A DNA stretch of 60,087 bases from Variovorax sp. E3 (GTDB lineage Bacteria > Pseudomonadota > Gammaproteobacteria > Burkholderiales > Burkholderiaceae_C), in assembly GCF_016082275.1 (NCBI RefSeq), contig NZ_MOWM01000029.1:1-60087 (forward strand). Direction: 5' to 3'. Positions 1 through 8,157 of the stretch are shown here, piece by piece. Within the stretch, counting starts at the first letter, position 1. Each line of letters opens with the position of its first letter. The position numbers and the translations under genes were made by a program. The notes below the pieces were generated by a model. The model searched no databases. It saw only the letters and a list, made by a program, of their open reading frames with translations, and was not told the DNA's origin.

Positions 1-1
1 A

Positions 2-214
2 CCCGGGGCCCAGCCCTACGTGACTTTCCAGCATCCGGGCCTGAAGCTCATCTACCTGCTGTCCGGGTCGGTGACGTACCGCTACGGGTCCAGGGTGGTG
101 TCGGCGAGGGCCGGGGACTCGCTGCTGTTCGATGCGACGGCGCTGCACGGGATCGAGGCGATTGGCGAGGAACCCGTACGCTATCTGTCGGTGGTGTTTA
201 CGCTGCGGGAGTGA
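2..214 (+). CDS. C-terminal cupin domain of a regulator, cut by window edge
   Basis: The frame is open from base 2 and reads into the window, so this is the 3' end of a gene that begins outside it. The roughly 70 visible residues have the glycine/aromatic spacing of a cupin barrel (YLLSGSVTYRYG, then AGDSLLFDATALHG) and end RYLSVVFTLRE. Cupin domains of this kind usually sit behind an N-terminal HTH in XRE-family regulators and bind a small ligand; the HTH is not visible here. The XRE-cupin assignment is an inference; a stand-alone cupin is possible. Confidence 0.6.
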   Translation, partial: PGAQPYVTFQHPGLKLIYLLSGSVTYRYGSRVVSARAGDSLLFDATALHGIEAIGEEPVRYLSVVFTLRE

Positions 215-446
215 CTGTGCGGTGGTGAGGGTCGCATGGGGCTTCGGGCTGGCTCGCTGAGGAGCGTCGTTGCGTCGGGCTACTGCGCCACGTGAGCGCC
301 GCTCACCTCAAGTTCGAGACGCACCAGCATCGCCGTCTGACCTGGATGAATCGCCGGCTTTCGCACCCCACTGGATCTTCTCGCGCGATGGCGGCGGTGC
401 GGTGGGGGCACGCATGTATCGAGCGCCGATCGGGGCCCGGTCGCGT

Positions 447-800
447 TCACACCTTTGCAGTGTTCCAGACGTCGCGCGGCGCTGGGCCGCTGCGCGCGCG
501 GTGCGAGGCCGTTGCGAGACCTCGACCGAGCACGTCGGCCCAGTCCCGTGTGGCTGCGATGCCGAGGAAGGGGGCGAAGTCGTCGGCGTTCAATCCCGCG
601 CGTCGCGCGGCTTCCTGGCCCATGTAGGCAGGACTCGAACTGCCGGTGGCGAGCGCGGCGCGCTCCGCTCGCCGGTGCACGAAACCCACCTTGAAGGCTC
701 TGAGCAGGGTCTCGTTTTCTTCGTCCGACAGATCGATGGGCGCCTTGTCGCCCGCGCGGTATCCCCGCTGGAACATCTCTGGGTTGGCGGTGGCGTTCAT
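447..800 (-). CDS. Hypothetical protein, 117 aa
   Basis: The protein starts MNATANPEMFQRGYRAGDKA and carries an acidic then amphipathic stretch (IDLSDEENETLLRAFKVGF) that looks like real coding. I do not recognise the family. I chose ATG at 800 because the in-frame sequence upstream is low-complexity arginine/alanine typical of a GC shadow. The leader directly before the ATG is an uninterrupted purine run (GA-rich, about 800-824) with no classical GGAGG, which may serve as a ribosome-binding region. The C-terminal 30 residues are less convincing. Confidence 0.4.
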   Translation of the reverse strand: MNATANPEMFQRGYRAGDKAPIDLSDEENETLLRAFKVGFVHRRAERAALATGSSSPAYMGQEAARRAGLNADDFAPFLGIAATRDWADVLGRGLATASHRARSGPAPRDVWNTAKV

Positions 801-980
801 TTTTCTTTCTTTTCTTTCTTTCGTGGGAGGGGTCGCGAGGGGCCATGCGTGGGGGCGCAAGTTCTCGCGGGCGGCGTTGCTCCGCGCGGGCGTGGCCGCC
901 GGCAAGGGCGCATGCAGGAGGGGCAGCAGTTTAGCCGCGCGGTGCACGCGGGCTGGGCGCGCAGCCCGCCTGGAGGCGAG

Positions 981-1443
981 TTGCTGAACCGCGAAGCACG
1001 CATCGGGATGTTGCATGTCCCTTCCAAAAGAGGTGCGCCGGCGCTAGCCGATGTGATGGGCGGCCACGTGGCGGCCTACTTCGCCAACGCCGGCTCGGCG
1101 CTGGGCTACGGGCAGTCGGGGCAGTTGCGGGCTCTGGCAATCACTTCTCGCAAACGCATGGCCGCACGACCGCAGGCCCCCCCATTTCCGAAAGTGGTTT
1201 CCCCCACTTCGAAGTCCTCGAGTGGAACGGCTTTTTTGTGCCGAAGGGCACGGCGCAGGCCATTGTCGACCGCCTTTCATCCGAGATCCAAGCGGCAGCG
1301 CGAGACCCGAAGACGCGCGCTCGACTCGTCAAGTCGGGCGCAGATCCGGTGGGCGGGACGCCCGCAGAGTTCGCCACCTTCATTGCGGGCCCAACCCGGC
1401 ACTGGGTCAACTGATCCAATCCGACAAGATCTCCGCCGACTGA
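981..1443 (+). pseudogene. Remnant of a Bug-family (tripartite tricarboxylate) receptor
   Basis: Only the last ~150 residues of a periplasmic Bug receptor remain, spread over three frames. The first piece reads MLHVPSKRGAPALADVMGGH and YGQSGQLRALAITS (normal family wording: HVPYKGGAPALxDLMGGQ, GKLRALAVTS). A second frame from about 1205 reads EVLEWNGFFVPKGTAQAIVDR, and the last ten residues LIQSDKISAD lie in the third frame. The N-terminal half, including the signal peptide and substrate-binding lobe, is absent. It is one of five Bug sequences in the window and clearly non-functional. Confidence 0.75.
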
Positions 1444-1485
1444 ATCGTCTTCGTCTTGATCGAACGCGAGTGAGTCGATCTCTGT

Positions 1486-2013
1486 TCAGCGCTTGAAGAA
1501 CATGGTCCTTCGCGTATTGCGAAACGCAGGCCGAACCCGCGAGCTCCATGCCGTTGCGCGCACCGCCAGCCAAGCCGGGCTGTCGAGTGCGTCTGGACTT
1601 TCGAGGTCGTAGCAGGCGTAGTACCGGGGAGAGCCGGAAGCAACGACATAGCGCGCGGCCCGCACCGTTCCTTTGACGGCTGCCAGCCCGGGCAGATGCT
1701 CCTGCGCATACCAGGCGTTGAAGTCTTGCTCGAATTCCGGAAGTACGTCCGTCTCCACAACATAGTGGAACGAGGCCGCCAGGCCATGCGAAGCACCTGC
1801 GATCTCCTGCATGCAGTCAAGACGATGCCTTCCAGAGCCGCTGCACGGCAACGTATCGACCGGCGATACGTCGCCCGGCAGGTAGAGGTAGCTTGCGCCG
1901 CCGTCCACGGCCTGCCAGTGCCGGACTTGCGCAGAGCGCTGGCGCAGTTCGGCCATGAACGATTCATCGGGTGCGGCAGATGCGTCTCTCTTGAGCAGCC
2001 AAAGGTCTTGCAT
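1486..2013 (-). CDS. Hypothetical protein, dimeric alpha-beta-barrel-like
   Basis: This 175-residue protein begins MQDLWLLKRD and starts 14 bp after the stop of the carboxymuconolactone-decarboxylase-like gene, so it is the last gene of the leftward operon from 5184. Its C-terminal half (FHYVVETDVLPEFEQDFNAW, then YAQEHLPGLAAVKGTVRAAR) has the WY..EHLP pattern of ferredoxin-like alpha-beta barrel proteins related to EthD, small soluble proteins often found with catabolic enzymes. The role is unknown; the barrel assignment is by pattern only. Confidence 0.6.
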   Translation of the reverse strand: MQDLWLLKRDASAAPDESFMAELRQRSAQVRHWQAVDGGASYLYLPGDVSPVDTLPCSGSGRHRLDCMQEIAGASHGLAASFHYVVETDVLPEFEQDFNAWYAQEHLPGLAAVKGTVRAARYVVASGSPRYYACYDLESPDALDSPAWLAVRATAWSSRVRPAFRNTRRTMFFKR

Positions 2014-2027
2014 GGCTCGGCTCCGGT

Positions 2028-2555
2028 TCAGTGCGCGACGTTCAGCGCCACGAGGAGCCGTGACACCATGTTGTAGGCGGCCACAGTGGCCACGAGCTCC
2101 ACGACGCCCTTGGCATCGAAGTGCCGCTGCACCTGCATCATGAGGGGCTGCGGAACCACGATCTGGCGGGTCATGGCGCCGGTGAGCTCCAGCACCAGGC
2201 GTTCCACCGGTGTGAAGACCTCCGGCAGTGCCTCGTCGCGAACGGCCGCGATCTTCTCGGGGCTGACACCCGCCTTCTGCGCGTGGGGCACATGCGCGTC
2301 GAACTCGAAGCTGGCGCCATTGAGCACGGCAACGCGAAGAATGATCAGTTCGCGCAGATCCGCCGGCACGCCGGTCTGCTTGCGCACGGCCGTGAGCAAG
2401 CGCTCCCAGCCCGAGGCGATCGGCTCGCTGTTGAGCAGCACCTGGTAGAGCAGCGAGACGCGGCCGCGCTCGGCCATGATGCGGGATTCGACGTCGGCCA
2501 GTTCGGGCATCGTGCCGGGCTGCACCAAAGGGACACGGATATGAGAGGTGGTCAT
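2028..2555 (-). CDS. Carboxymuconolactone decarboxylase (CMD)-family protein
   Basis: Starting at ATG 2555 gives about 175 residues (MTTSHIRVPLVQPG...). The core RELIILRVAVLNGASFEFDAH followed by HAQKAGVSPEKIAAVR is the CMD/AhpD-like helical domain. The peroxidatic CxxC of AhpD is absent (NGASFEF in its place), so a peroxidase role is unlikely; this resembles the CMD proteins encoded with aromatic-acid catabolic genes. The start overlaps the stop of the upstream Bug gene as TGATG, implying translational coupling. The substrate is not indicated. Confidence 0.8.
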   Translation of the reverse strand: MTTSHIRVPLVQPGTMPELADVESRIMAERGRVSLLYQVLLNSEPIASGWERLLTAVRKQTGVPADLRELIILRVAVLNGASFEFDAHVPHAQKAGVSPEKIAAVRDEALPEVFTPVERLVLELTGAMTRQIVVPQPLMMQVQRHFDAKGVVELVATVAAYNMVSRLLVALNVAH

Positions 2556-3511
2556 CAATCGATCCTGATGTTCTTGTCTTGAATCAGCCTGGCCCACTTC
2601 TCGGTGTCGTGCTTCAGCAGCACGGCCAGTTCCTGGGGCGTCGATGGGGCGGGCTCGGTGCCCGCCTTGAGCAGCTTTTCGCGCACCTGCGGATCGGCCA
2701 GCGTGTTGCGCAGGGCCTTGTTGAGCGCTTCAACAACGGCCACCGGCGTTTTGGCGGGAGCAAACATGGCGTACCAGTTGTTCGTGTCCACGCCCTTGAT
2801 GCCTTGCTCCTCCAGGGTCTTGACGTCCGGCAACGACGGCAAGCGCTTGGTCGACGCGACGCCAAGTGCCTTGAGACGGCCGCCTTGCACGTAGTTGAGC
2901 AACCCCGGCACATCGCCGAAGAAGCCGCGCACCTGCCCACCCATCAGATCGGTGATGGCGAGTGCTCCGCCTTTGTAGGGAACGTGCAAGAGCCTGGCGC
3001 CGGTGGCGTCTTTCAACTGCTCAATGGCCAGGTGCGGAATGCTCCCGATGCCAGACGACGCGATGGCGGTGGCTTCGGCGCGGCTTTTCGTTCCTGCCAC
3101 GAACTCGGCGGCATCCTTCGAAGGTTCGTCCTGGTTCACGACCAGCAGTTCAACGTTGTTGACGACCACGGAGACAGGCGCGAAATCGCGCTGCATGTCA
3201 TAGGGCAAGGTCTTGTAGAGCGCAGGGTTGATGGCAGCGGCGCCCACGCTGGTCAGCCACACCATGCTGCCGTCGGGCGGGGAGCGCATCACGCTGATAG
3301 CACCGATCGCGCCGTTCGCGCCCGGCTTGTTTTCGACGATGACGGTGCGCCCCAGTTCCTTGCCGAGCCGTTCCGCCATGATGCGCGCGACCAGTTCGAC
3401 CGGTCCGCCCGGCGCGAAGGTGACGATGATGCGCACAACTTTCGGTTGGGCCATTGCGTGGGTCGTGAGGGAAAGGCCGAGCGTTGCGGCGAGAAGGAAG
3501 TGTTTGATCAT
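2555..3511 (-). CDS. Bug-family tripartite tricarboxylate transporter receptor
   Basis: The 318-residue protein has a Sec signal peptide (MIKHFLLAATLGLSLTTHAMA, cleavage after AMA) and the family core: VRIIVTFAPGGPVELVARIM, IVENKPGANGAIG, LHVPYKGGALAITDLMGGQ and LNKALRNTLADPQVREKL. Bug proteins are high-affinity periplasmic binders of carboxylates, often serving TctAB-type permeases. No TctA/TctB genes are in the window, so the permease partner must lie elsewhere or be shared. It sits in the middle of the LigI-like/SDR operon and presumably captures that operon's substrate. Confidence 0.92.
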   Translation of the reverse strand: MIKHFLLAATLGLSLTTHAMAQPKVVRIIVTFAPGGPVELVARIMAERLGKELGRTVIVENKPGANGAIGAISVMRSPPDGSMVWLTSVGAAAINPALYKTLPYDMQRDFAPVSVVVNNVELLVVNQDEPSKDAAEFVAGTKSRAEATAIASSGIGSIPHLAIEQLKDATGARLLHVPYKGGALAITDLMGGQVRGFFGDVPGLLNYVQGGRLKALGVASTKRLPSLPDVKTLEEQGIKGVDTNNWYAMFAPAKTPVAVVEALNKALRNTLADPQVREKLLKAGTEPAPSTPQELAVLLKHDTEKWARLIQDKNIRID

Positions 3512-3547
3512 GAATTTGTCTCCGTCAGGTAATTTGTTGGATTGAGT

Positions 3548-4348
3548 TCAATCGCAACGCGCGGTCATTCCGCCGTCCACGACCAGCTCCGTGCCGGTGA
3601 TGAAGCGTGCCTCGTCGCTGGCCAGGAACAGCACGGCGCTCGCGGTGTCGCGGCCGTCGCCCATGAAGCCGAGCGGAATCCGCTTCTGGCGTTGAGCGAG
3701 CAGCGCTTCGACGTCACCGCCCGAGCGCTGCTTGGCCAGCCGCGTCTCGACCATCGGTGTATGCAACTGCCCCGGCACCACGCTGTTGACCCGCACACCC
3801 TTCGCGGCGTGTTGAACGGCAATGACGCGCGACATTTGAATGACGCCGGCCTTGGTCGCCGCATAGGCCACTTGTGCGCTGCCGGTCCAGCGCAGGCCCG
3901 AGGTCGACGAGATGTTGACGATAGAGCCAGCACCCTTGGCCAGGAGTGTGGGCAGCACGTGCTTGCAGGTCAGAAACACGCTTTTGAGATTGATGTCGAT
4001 CTGCGAGTCCCAAGCGTCTTCGGCCAGTTCCACCGGCCCGCCAGCAGCAGAGCCTCCGACGTTGTTGACCAGGATGTCGATCGTGCCGTAGGCCTGCAGG
4101 CAAGCCGCCGCCATGGCTGCGACGCTGTCGCTGTCGGTCACGTCACAGACCCAGGGGGTGATCGAGGTCCGCGCCGCGCCGGCGAGCTCCAGGGTTTCAT
4201 CGAGCCGCGCACGGTCGCGGTCGACCGCCAGCACCCGGGCGCCTTCTTCTGCCAGCCGCACCGCAATGGCGCGGCCGTTTCCCCAGCCGGCACCGACGCA
4301 TCCGGCGCCGGTCACGATGGCCACTTTGTTCGCAAATCGCAAGCTCAT
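3548..4348 (-). CDS. SDR-family oxidoreductase
   Basis: A classical short-chain dehydrogenase of 266 residues starting MSLRFANKVAIVTGAG. The cofactor motif is an unusually glycine-rich TGAGCVGAGWGNGRA; NNVGGS, NISSTSG and the catalytic YAATKAG follow, and the C-terminus ELVVDGGMTA is typical. The start codon overlaps the stop of the upstream amidohydrolase (ATGA). Family knowledge suggests NAD(P)-dependent oxidation or reduction of a hydroxyl/keto group; the substrate should be an intermediate next to the LigI-like hydrolase step. Confidence 0.9.
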   Translation of the reverse strand: MSLRFANKVAIVTGAGCVGAGWGNGRAIAVRLAEEGARVLAVDRDRARLDETLELAGAARTSITPWVCDVTDSDSVAAMAAACLQAYGTIDILVNNVGGSAAGGPVELAEDAWDSQIDINLKSVFLTCKHVLPTLLAKGAGSIVNISSTSGLRWTGSAQVAYAATKAGVIQMSRVIAVQHAAKGVRVNSVVPGQLHTPMVETRLAKQRSGGDVEALLAQRQKRIPLGFMGDGRDTASAVLFLASDEARFITGTELVVDGGMTARCD

Positions 4349-5184
4349 GGGTTGTCTCCAAATTGATAAAGTCGTTCGGGGTTGCGCACGAGCAGGGCTT
4401 CGCGCGCGGCCGGGTTCGGCGCGATGGCGGCAATGAGATCGACCAGTTGCTGCTCGTCGGGGATGAGCCCGGCGTGATTGGGGTGAGGCCAGTCGTTGCC
4501 CCACAGCACGCGGTTGCCGAACTCCGCAACCAAAGTCCTGGCGAAGGCTTGTGCGTCCGCGTAAGGCGGGCCCAGGCGCGTGATGCGATCCATGCCGCTG
4601 ACCTTCACCCAGAAGCGCTCGTCGGCCATCAGCTGGAGTAGCGCCTGGAAATTCGGCTGGTTCTGGCCGAGGGCCGCGTCGATCCGGCCGATGTGGTCAA
4701 TCACCACAGGCGTCGGAGAGCGTCGCAGCGCCGGCGCCAGATCGGTCAGCAGGGCAGGGTCGCCGTGTATTTGCAGATGCCAGCCCAGCGGCGCGATGCG
4801 CGTGGCCAGTGCAATGACCTCTTCGATCGGCGTATGCCGGCCCAGATGCCCCATGAAGTTGAAGCGAACACCCCGGAAACCGGCCGCGTGGAGGCGTTGA
4901 AGCTCGGCATCCCGGACGTGCGTTGGCAACAGGGCAATGCCGCGATAGTCGCCGGGACGGGACGCCAAGGCGTCTTCTGTCACGCGGTTGTCGAAGCCGT
5001 GACAGCTCGACTGAACCACCACACAGCGCGACAGGCCCAGACGGTCGTTCAGCGCGTACAGGGCCTCCTTGGGTGCATCTTCCTTCGGAACGAAGGTGGC
5101 GCCGCGCGCATAGGGAAAACGTGAGCGAGGGCCGAAGACGTGGCAATGTGCGTTGCATGCCGCGGAAGGAAGTATCAATGTCAT
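4345..5184 (-). CDS. LigI-like amidohydrolase (2-pyrone-4,6-dicarboxylate hydrolase family)
   Basis: A TIM-barrel metal-independent-type amidohydrolase of about 279 residues. Family landmarks are AHCHVFGPRSRFPYARG, VVQSSCHGFDN, RGVRFNF, VIDHIGR and WGNDWPHPN, which closely follow the LigI layout. LigI opens the lactone of 2-pyrone-4,6-dicarboxylate in protocatechuate/gallate meta-cleavage; this paralogue may act on a related lactone. I chose ATG 5184 over a TTG at 5208 because conserved sequence begins just after it. It is the first gene of the leftward operon and is divergent from the LysR gene at 5255. Confidence 0.85.
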   Translation of the reverse strand: MTLILPSAACNAHCHVFGPRSRFPYARGATFVPKEDAPKEALYALNDRLGLSRCVVVQSSCHGFDNRVTEDALASRPGDYRGIALLPTHVRDAELQRLHAAGFRGVRFNFMGHLGRHTPIEEVIALATRIAPLGWHLQIHGDPALLTDLAPALRRSPTPVVIDHIGRIDAALGQNQPNFQALLQLMADERFWVKVSGMDRITRLGPPYADAQAFARTLVAEFGNRVLWGNDWPHPNHAGLIPDEQQLVDLIAAIAPNPAAREALLVRNPERLYQFGDNP

Positions 5185-5230
5185 GCCGCGAGTGTTGCAA
5201 CCCGTCAAACGCGACGATACGGTGATACAG

Positions 5231-5244
5231 CTATATCAGCTATG
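5231..5244. promoter_or_regulatory. Candidate LysR binding box (copy 1)
   Basis: CTATATCAGCTATG lies 11 bp before the LysR start and 47 bp before the divergent amidohydrolase start. The exact reverse complement occurs at 6202-6215, in front of the alpha/beta hydrolase gene. Two perfect 14-bp copies at the heads of the neighbouring transcription units suggest a shared operator. Confidence 0.55.
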
Positions 5245-5254
5245 CTGGTCTGCT

Positions 5255-6139
5255 ATGGAACTGCGGCAACTTCTTTACTTCGTGACGGTGGTCGATGCTG
5301 GCAGTCTCAGCCGAGGTGCCGTGGTCCTCGATCTCGCTCAGCCCAGTCTGAGCAGACAGATCGCGCTCCTCGAAGCCGATCTCGGGCAACGGCTGCTCGT
5401 GCGAACGGGGCGGGGCGTGGTGCCGACCGAAGCAGGGGAGGCCTTGCTGGTTCATGCCCGCGCGATGCTCGATATTTCCCGGCAAGCGCGCGACGCGTTG
5501 CGCGACATGGATGAGAGCCCTGCCGGTCGAATCATCGTCGGCATGCCACCCCGTGTGGCGTTGGGGCTGAGCACGCCGCTTGTTCAGCGATTCAGAGAAA
5601 GGTTCCCACGCGCCGTGATCACGGTGCTTGAAGGACTGAGCGTGGCACTGCGCGAGTCGTTGATTGCGGGAAGACTGGATCTTGCGCTTCTGTTCGACCC
5701 TGGGGCCTCACCTCAGTTGACGTTCCAGCCGCTGATGCGAGAGAAGCTGCTCCTCGTCGCACCGCCTGCGAGCCGATTGCCGGCCAAAGTAAGCTTGGCC
5801 GCGTTGGCGAACTACCCGATGGTGCTGCCGAGCGCACCGAATGCGATTCGCCATTTGCTCGACTCCGTGTTGATTCCGCGTCGAATCCAATTGCAGGTTC
5901 TTGCAGAAGTCGGAGCCGTCCAGACCGTGCTCGCGTTGGTGGCGACGGGTGTTGGATGCACGATCCTGCCGGAAAGCGCACTCCGGGCGAGCGGCAACGA
6001 GACGCTGCGGCATGCGCCCATCGGTCCACCCACGATCTGGAATGCACTGGTACTGGCGACGCCGGTGGCGCGTCCCGCGACGCGCTTGACACGCGGGACC
6101 GCGCAGCTCTTGCAGGAACTCGATTTCCGTCGGCGCTAG
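5255..6139 (+). CDS. LysR-family transcriptional regulator
   Basis: A 294-residue LysR protein starting MELRQLLYFVTVVDAGSLSR. The winged HTH is clear (LDLAQPSLSRQIALLEADLG, then TRTGRGVVPTEAG-like wing) and the effector domain has LDLALLFDP and VLALVATGVGCTILPESAL. The sequence is closest in style to the Nac/CbL-like branch. It is divergent from the LigI-like operon and directly precedes the alpha/beta hydrolase; identical 14-bp boxes at 5231 and 6202 suggest it controls both sides and itself. Confidence 0.92.
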   Translation: MELRQLLYFVTVVDAGSLSRGAVVLDLAQPSLSRQIALLEADLGQRLLVRTGRGVVPTEAGEALLVHARAMLDISRQARDALRDMDESPAGRIIVGMPPRVALGLSTPLVQRFRERFPRAVITVLEGLSVALRESLIAGRLDLALLFDPGASPQLTFQPLMREKLLLVAPPASRLPAKVSLAALANYPMVLPSAPNAIRHLLDSVLIPRRIQLQVLAEVGAVQTVLALVATGVGCTILPESALRASGNETLRHAPIGPPTIWNALVLATPVARPATRLTRGTAQLLQELDFRRR

Positions 6140-6201
6140 CTGGGCCAGGCCTGCGACCGGGGAGTCCAGGCGGGCCAGCTCAAAGGAGCATAGCCAGTAG
6201 A

Positions 6202-6215
6202 CATAGCTGATATAG
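6202..6215. promoter_or_regulatory. Candidate LysR binding box (copy 2, inverted)
   Basis: CATAGCTGATATAG is the perfect reverse complement of the box at 5231-5244. It lies 49 bp before the alpha/beta hydrolase start and just after the LysR stop, where an activator site for the hydrolase promoter would be expected. Confidence 0.5.
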
Positions 6216-6263
6216 AAGCAAAGCGCTTACGAGTGCGGGTATCGCGATGCAGACTTCGCCACC

Positions 6264-7121
6264 ATGTTCACCGAAACCCAATCAAGTCCTGCTGCCGGGC
6301 CGCTTTCGCAAAGCAAGCTGGTCTCGTACCGGCCGAGACACGCGAGCGCAGATGTCCAGATCGAGTTCAACGACGAGGGTACGGGGCCCGTGATCTGCAT
6401 CCTGCCGTCACTGGCACGGTCGGGGCGAGACTACGACGTTGTTGCAGCCCACCTCACAGCATCGGGCTTTCGCGTGATTCGGCCCGAGCCGCGCGGCATC
6501 GGTCGCAGCAAGGGGCCGATGGAAGGGCTCGATCTGCACGACCTCGCGGGCGATGTGGCCGCAATCCTCGACAGTGAGAAAGTCGGTCCGATCGTGATCG
6601 TCGGCCATGCATGGGGCAGCCAACCCGCCCGCATGCTGGCCGCGGATCGTCCCGACCTCGTACGCGGCGTCGTCATGGCGGCGGCCTCGGCCGGCAAGCT
6701 TCCGCCTGGCTCGACCGAGAAGCCCTACAGCCGGTTGCGCAATGAAATCGATGGCGCGGGCGACCTCTCCCTGTCGGAGTCCCGAAGGCTCGAGTGCCTT
6801 CGCAGGGCTTTCTTCGCGCCGGGGCACGATCCCAGCGTGTGGCTTGGTGGCTGGTTTCCCGAGGCCCACGATGTACAAGGCCGCGCGCGGGAGATCACCC
6901 CGGTAGATGACTATTTCTCCGCAGGCGACCGAGTACCTATCCTCGACCTTCAGGCCGAGCATGACGCCGTGGTCATCCCCAACATCATGAAGCCGATGCT
7001 GGGCGATCGCGTCACCGTCGAGATCGTTCGCGACGCCGGGCATGCCATGGCACCTGAGCAACCGCGTGCGATGAGCGATGCAATTGCGTCTTTCGCCCGC
7101 AAGCTGTATCTCGCGGCCTGA
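6264..7121 (+). CDS. Alpha/beta hydrolase-fold protein lacking the usual nucleophile
   Basis: A 285-residue alpha/beta-hydrolase fold protein. The nucleophile elbow reads GHAWG (residues 114-118), with alanine 116 where serine, aspartate or cysteine normally sits; the codon is GCA at 6609-6611. The acid (AEHDAVV) and the histidine (DAGHAMAPEQP) are present. Proteins with GHAxG elbows occur as a natural subgroup of this fold, so the change need not be an error, but a classical serine-hydrolase mechanism is excluded. It may be a lyase, a cofactor-free oxygenase-type enzyme or a non-catalytic binder. It lies downstream of the LysR gene. Confidence 0.85.
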   Translation: MFTETQSSPAAGPLSQSKLVSYRPRHASADVQIEFNDEGTGPVICILPSLARSGRDYDVVAAHLTASGFRVIRPEPRGIGRSKGPMEGLDLHDLAGDVAAILDSEKVGPIVIVGHAWGSQPARMLAADRPDLVRGVVMAAASAGKLPPGSTEKPYSRLRNEIDGAGDLSLSESRRLECLRRAFFAPGHDPSVWLGGWFPEAHDVQGRAREITPVDDYFSAGDRVPILDLQAEHDAVVIPNIMKPMLGDRVTVEIVRDAGHAMAPEQPRAMSDAIASFARKLYLAA

Positions 7122-7163
7122 GCGACGACCAGGTTCGCGCTCAGGGTCAAGCCAAAGGCCCGC

Positions 7164-7961
7164 TCAGCCGGATGCCAGAAGAGCGGCGGTCGCTTTCTCC
7201 CCCAGGGACAGCAGGGGGCCACTGAGTTCCTGTTCCACATCGGCCATGTGGGCTGCCGTGGCAACACTGACATTGAGCACATAAATCGGGCGGTCCGCCA
7301 GCACGATCGGCGCCGACAGTGCGATCACTTCCGGCTGCCATGCCGCGCTGCAGTAGCCGCGCTGCGCGACGCTCAGCTTCGCGGACTGGATCTCGTCTCG
7401 CAACCGGCCCCATCCGGTGGGGCGTCTGCTGCGGAACTGTGCCAGCAGCGCTCGCCTCGTGGATTCCGGAGCGACCGCCAGATAGGCGCGGCCCAACGAC
7501 GTGAGCTCCATCGGCACCCGCTGACCTGCAACCACATGGCGCAGCGCAACGCGGCGGTTGTAGCGAACGGATTCGAGGTAGACCATTTCGTCGCGGTCCG
7601 GCACCGCCAGGCCGACGTTGATATGCATCTTTTCGGCCAGCGCGCGCATCAGCGGGGCGACGGTATGGAGCACCGGCGAGCCCGCGCGCATCGCATGCGC
7701 CAAGCTCAAGACATGTGCAGCAAGACGGTAGGCCCGGTGGGCGCGATCGTGCTCGAGCAAGCCGGTTTCCACCAGCGTTTGCGTCAGGCGGCTCACGGTG
7801 GCGCGAGACAGTCCCGTGCGTTCCGCGATCTCGCCGTTGCCGAGCAGATCGGCGCCTGGCCTGAACGCCCTGAGCACTTCGACACCGCGCACGAGCGACC
7901 GGTTGAGCATCGGGTCTTCGTGGTGTGAGCGGCGCGTTGTTGCAGGAGGCGTTTTTGACAT
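7164..7961 (-). CDS. IclR-family transcriptional regulator
   Basis: A 265-residue regulator with an N-terminal winged HTH (NRSLVRGVEVLRAFRPGADL, then GEIAERTGLSRATVSRLTQTL) and the IclR effector domain (VGLAVPDRDEMVYLESVRYN, RVPMELTSLGRAYLA). It is divergent from the Bug receptor gene at 8158, and the 196-bp gap contains a palindrome at 8023-8039. By family habit it represses, or activates in response to a carboxylate, the 8.2-13.5 kb operon. Confidence 0.92.
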   Translation of the reverse strand: MSKTPPATTRRSHHEDPMLNRSLVRGVEVLRAFRPGADLLGNGEIAERTGLSRATVSRLTQTLVETGLLEHDRAHRAYRLAAHVLSLAHAMRAGSPVLHTVAPLMRALAEKMHINVGLAVPDRDEMVYLESVRYNRRVALRHVVAGQRVPMELTSLGRAYLAVAPESTRRALLAQFRSRRPTGWGRLRDEIQSAKLSVAQRGYCSAAWQPEVIALSAPIVLADRPIYVLNVSVATAAHMADVEQELSGPLLSLGEKATAALLASG

Positions 7962-8022
7962 GGTTCGCGGATGGAGTGGGGGCTGAGACCCGGGAAGGGG
8001 GCACTTCGCAGCGTATCACCTG

Positions 8023-8039
8023 TTTCCACCTGTTGGAAA
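8023..8039. promoter_or_regulatory. Candidate IclR operator palindrome
   Basis: TTTCCA-CCTGT-TGGAAA is a perfect 6+6 inverted repeat in the gap between the divergent IclR and Bug genes. Its half-sites are the same words as in the E. coli IclR consensus (TGGAAA/TTTCCA) but in the opposite order. Confidence 0.45.
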
Positions 8040-8157
8040 TCAGGGGGTGTGCGAATCGCTTCGCAAACCTAAGCTTCACCCATTCGACGAGCAACGCAGT
8101 CAATGCGGCCGTCGACGGGGCTTCTCGTACTTCCCTTGTCAAACTGGAGACAAATTC

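Noticed and set aside
270..1496. Upper-strand frame of 408 codons
   Set aside because: Most of it is shadow of the lower-strand hypothetical gene; only the stretch from about 981 carries real Bug-family sequence, annotated as a remnant.
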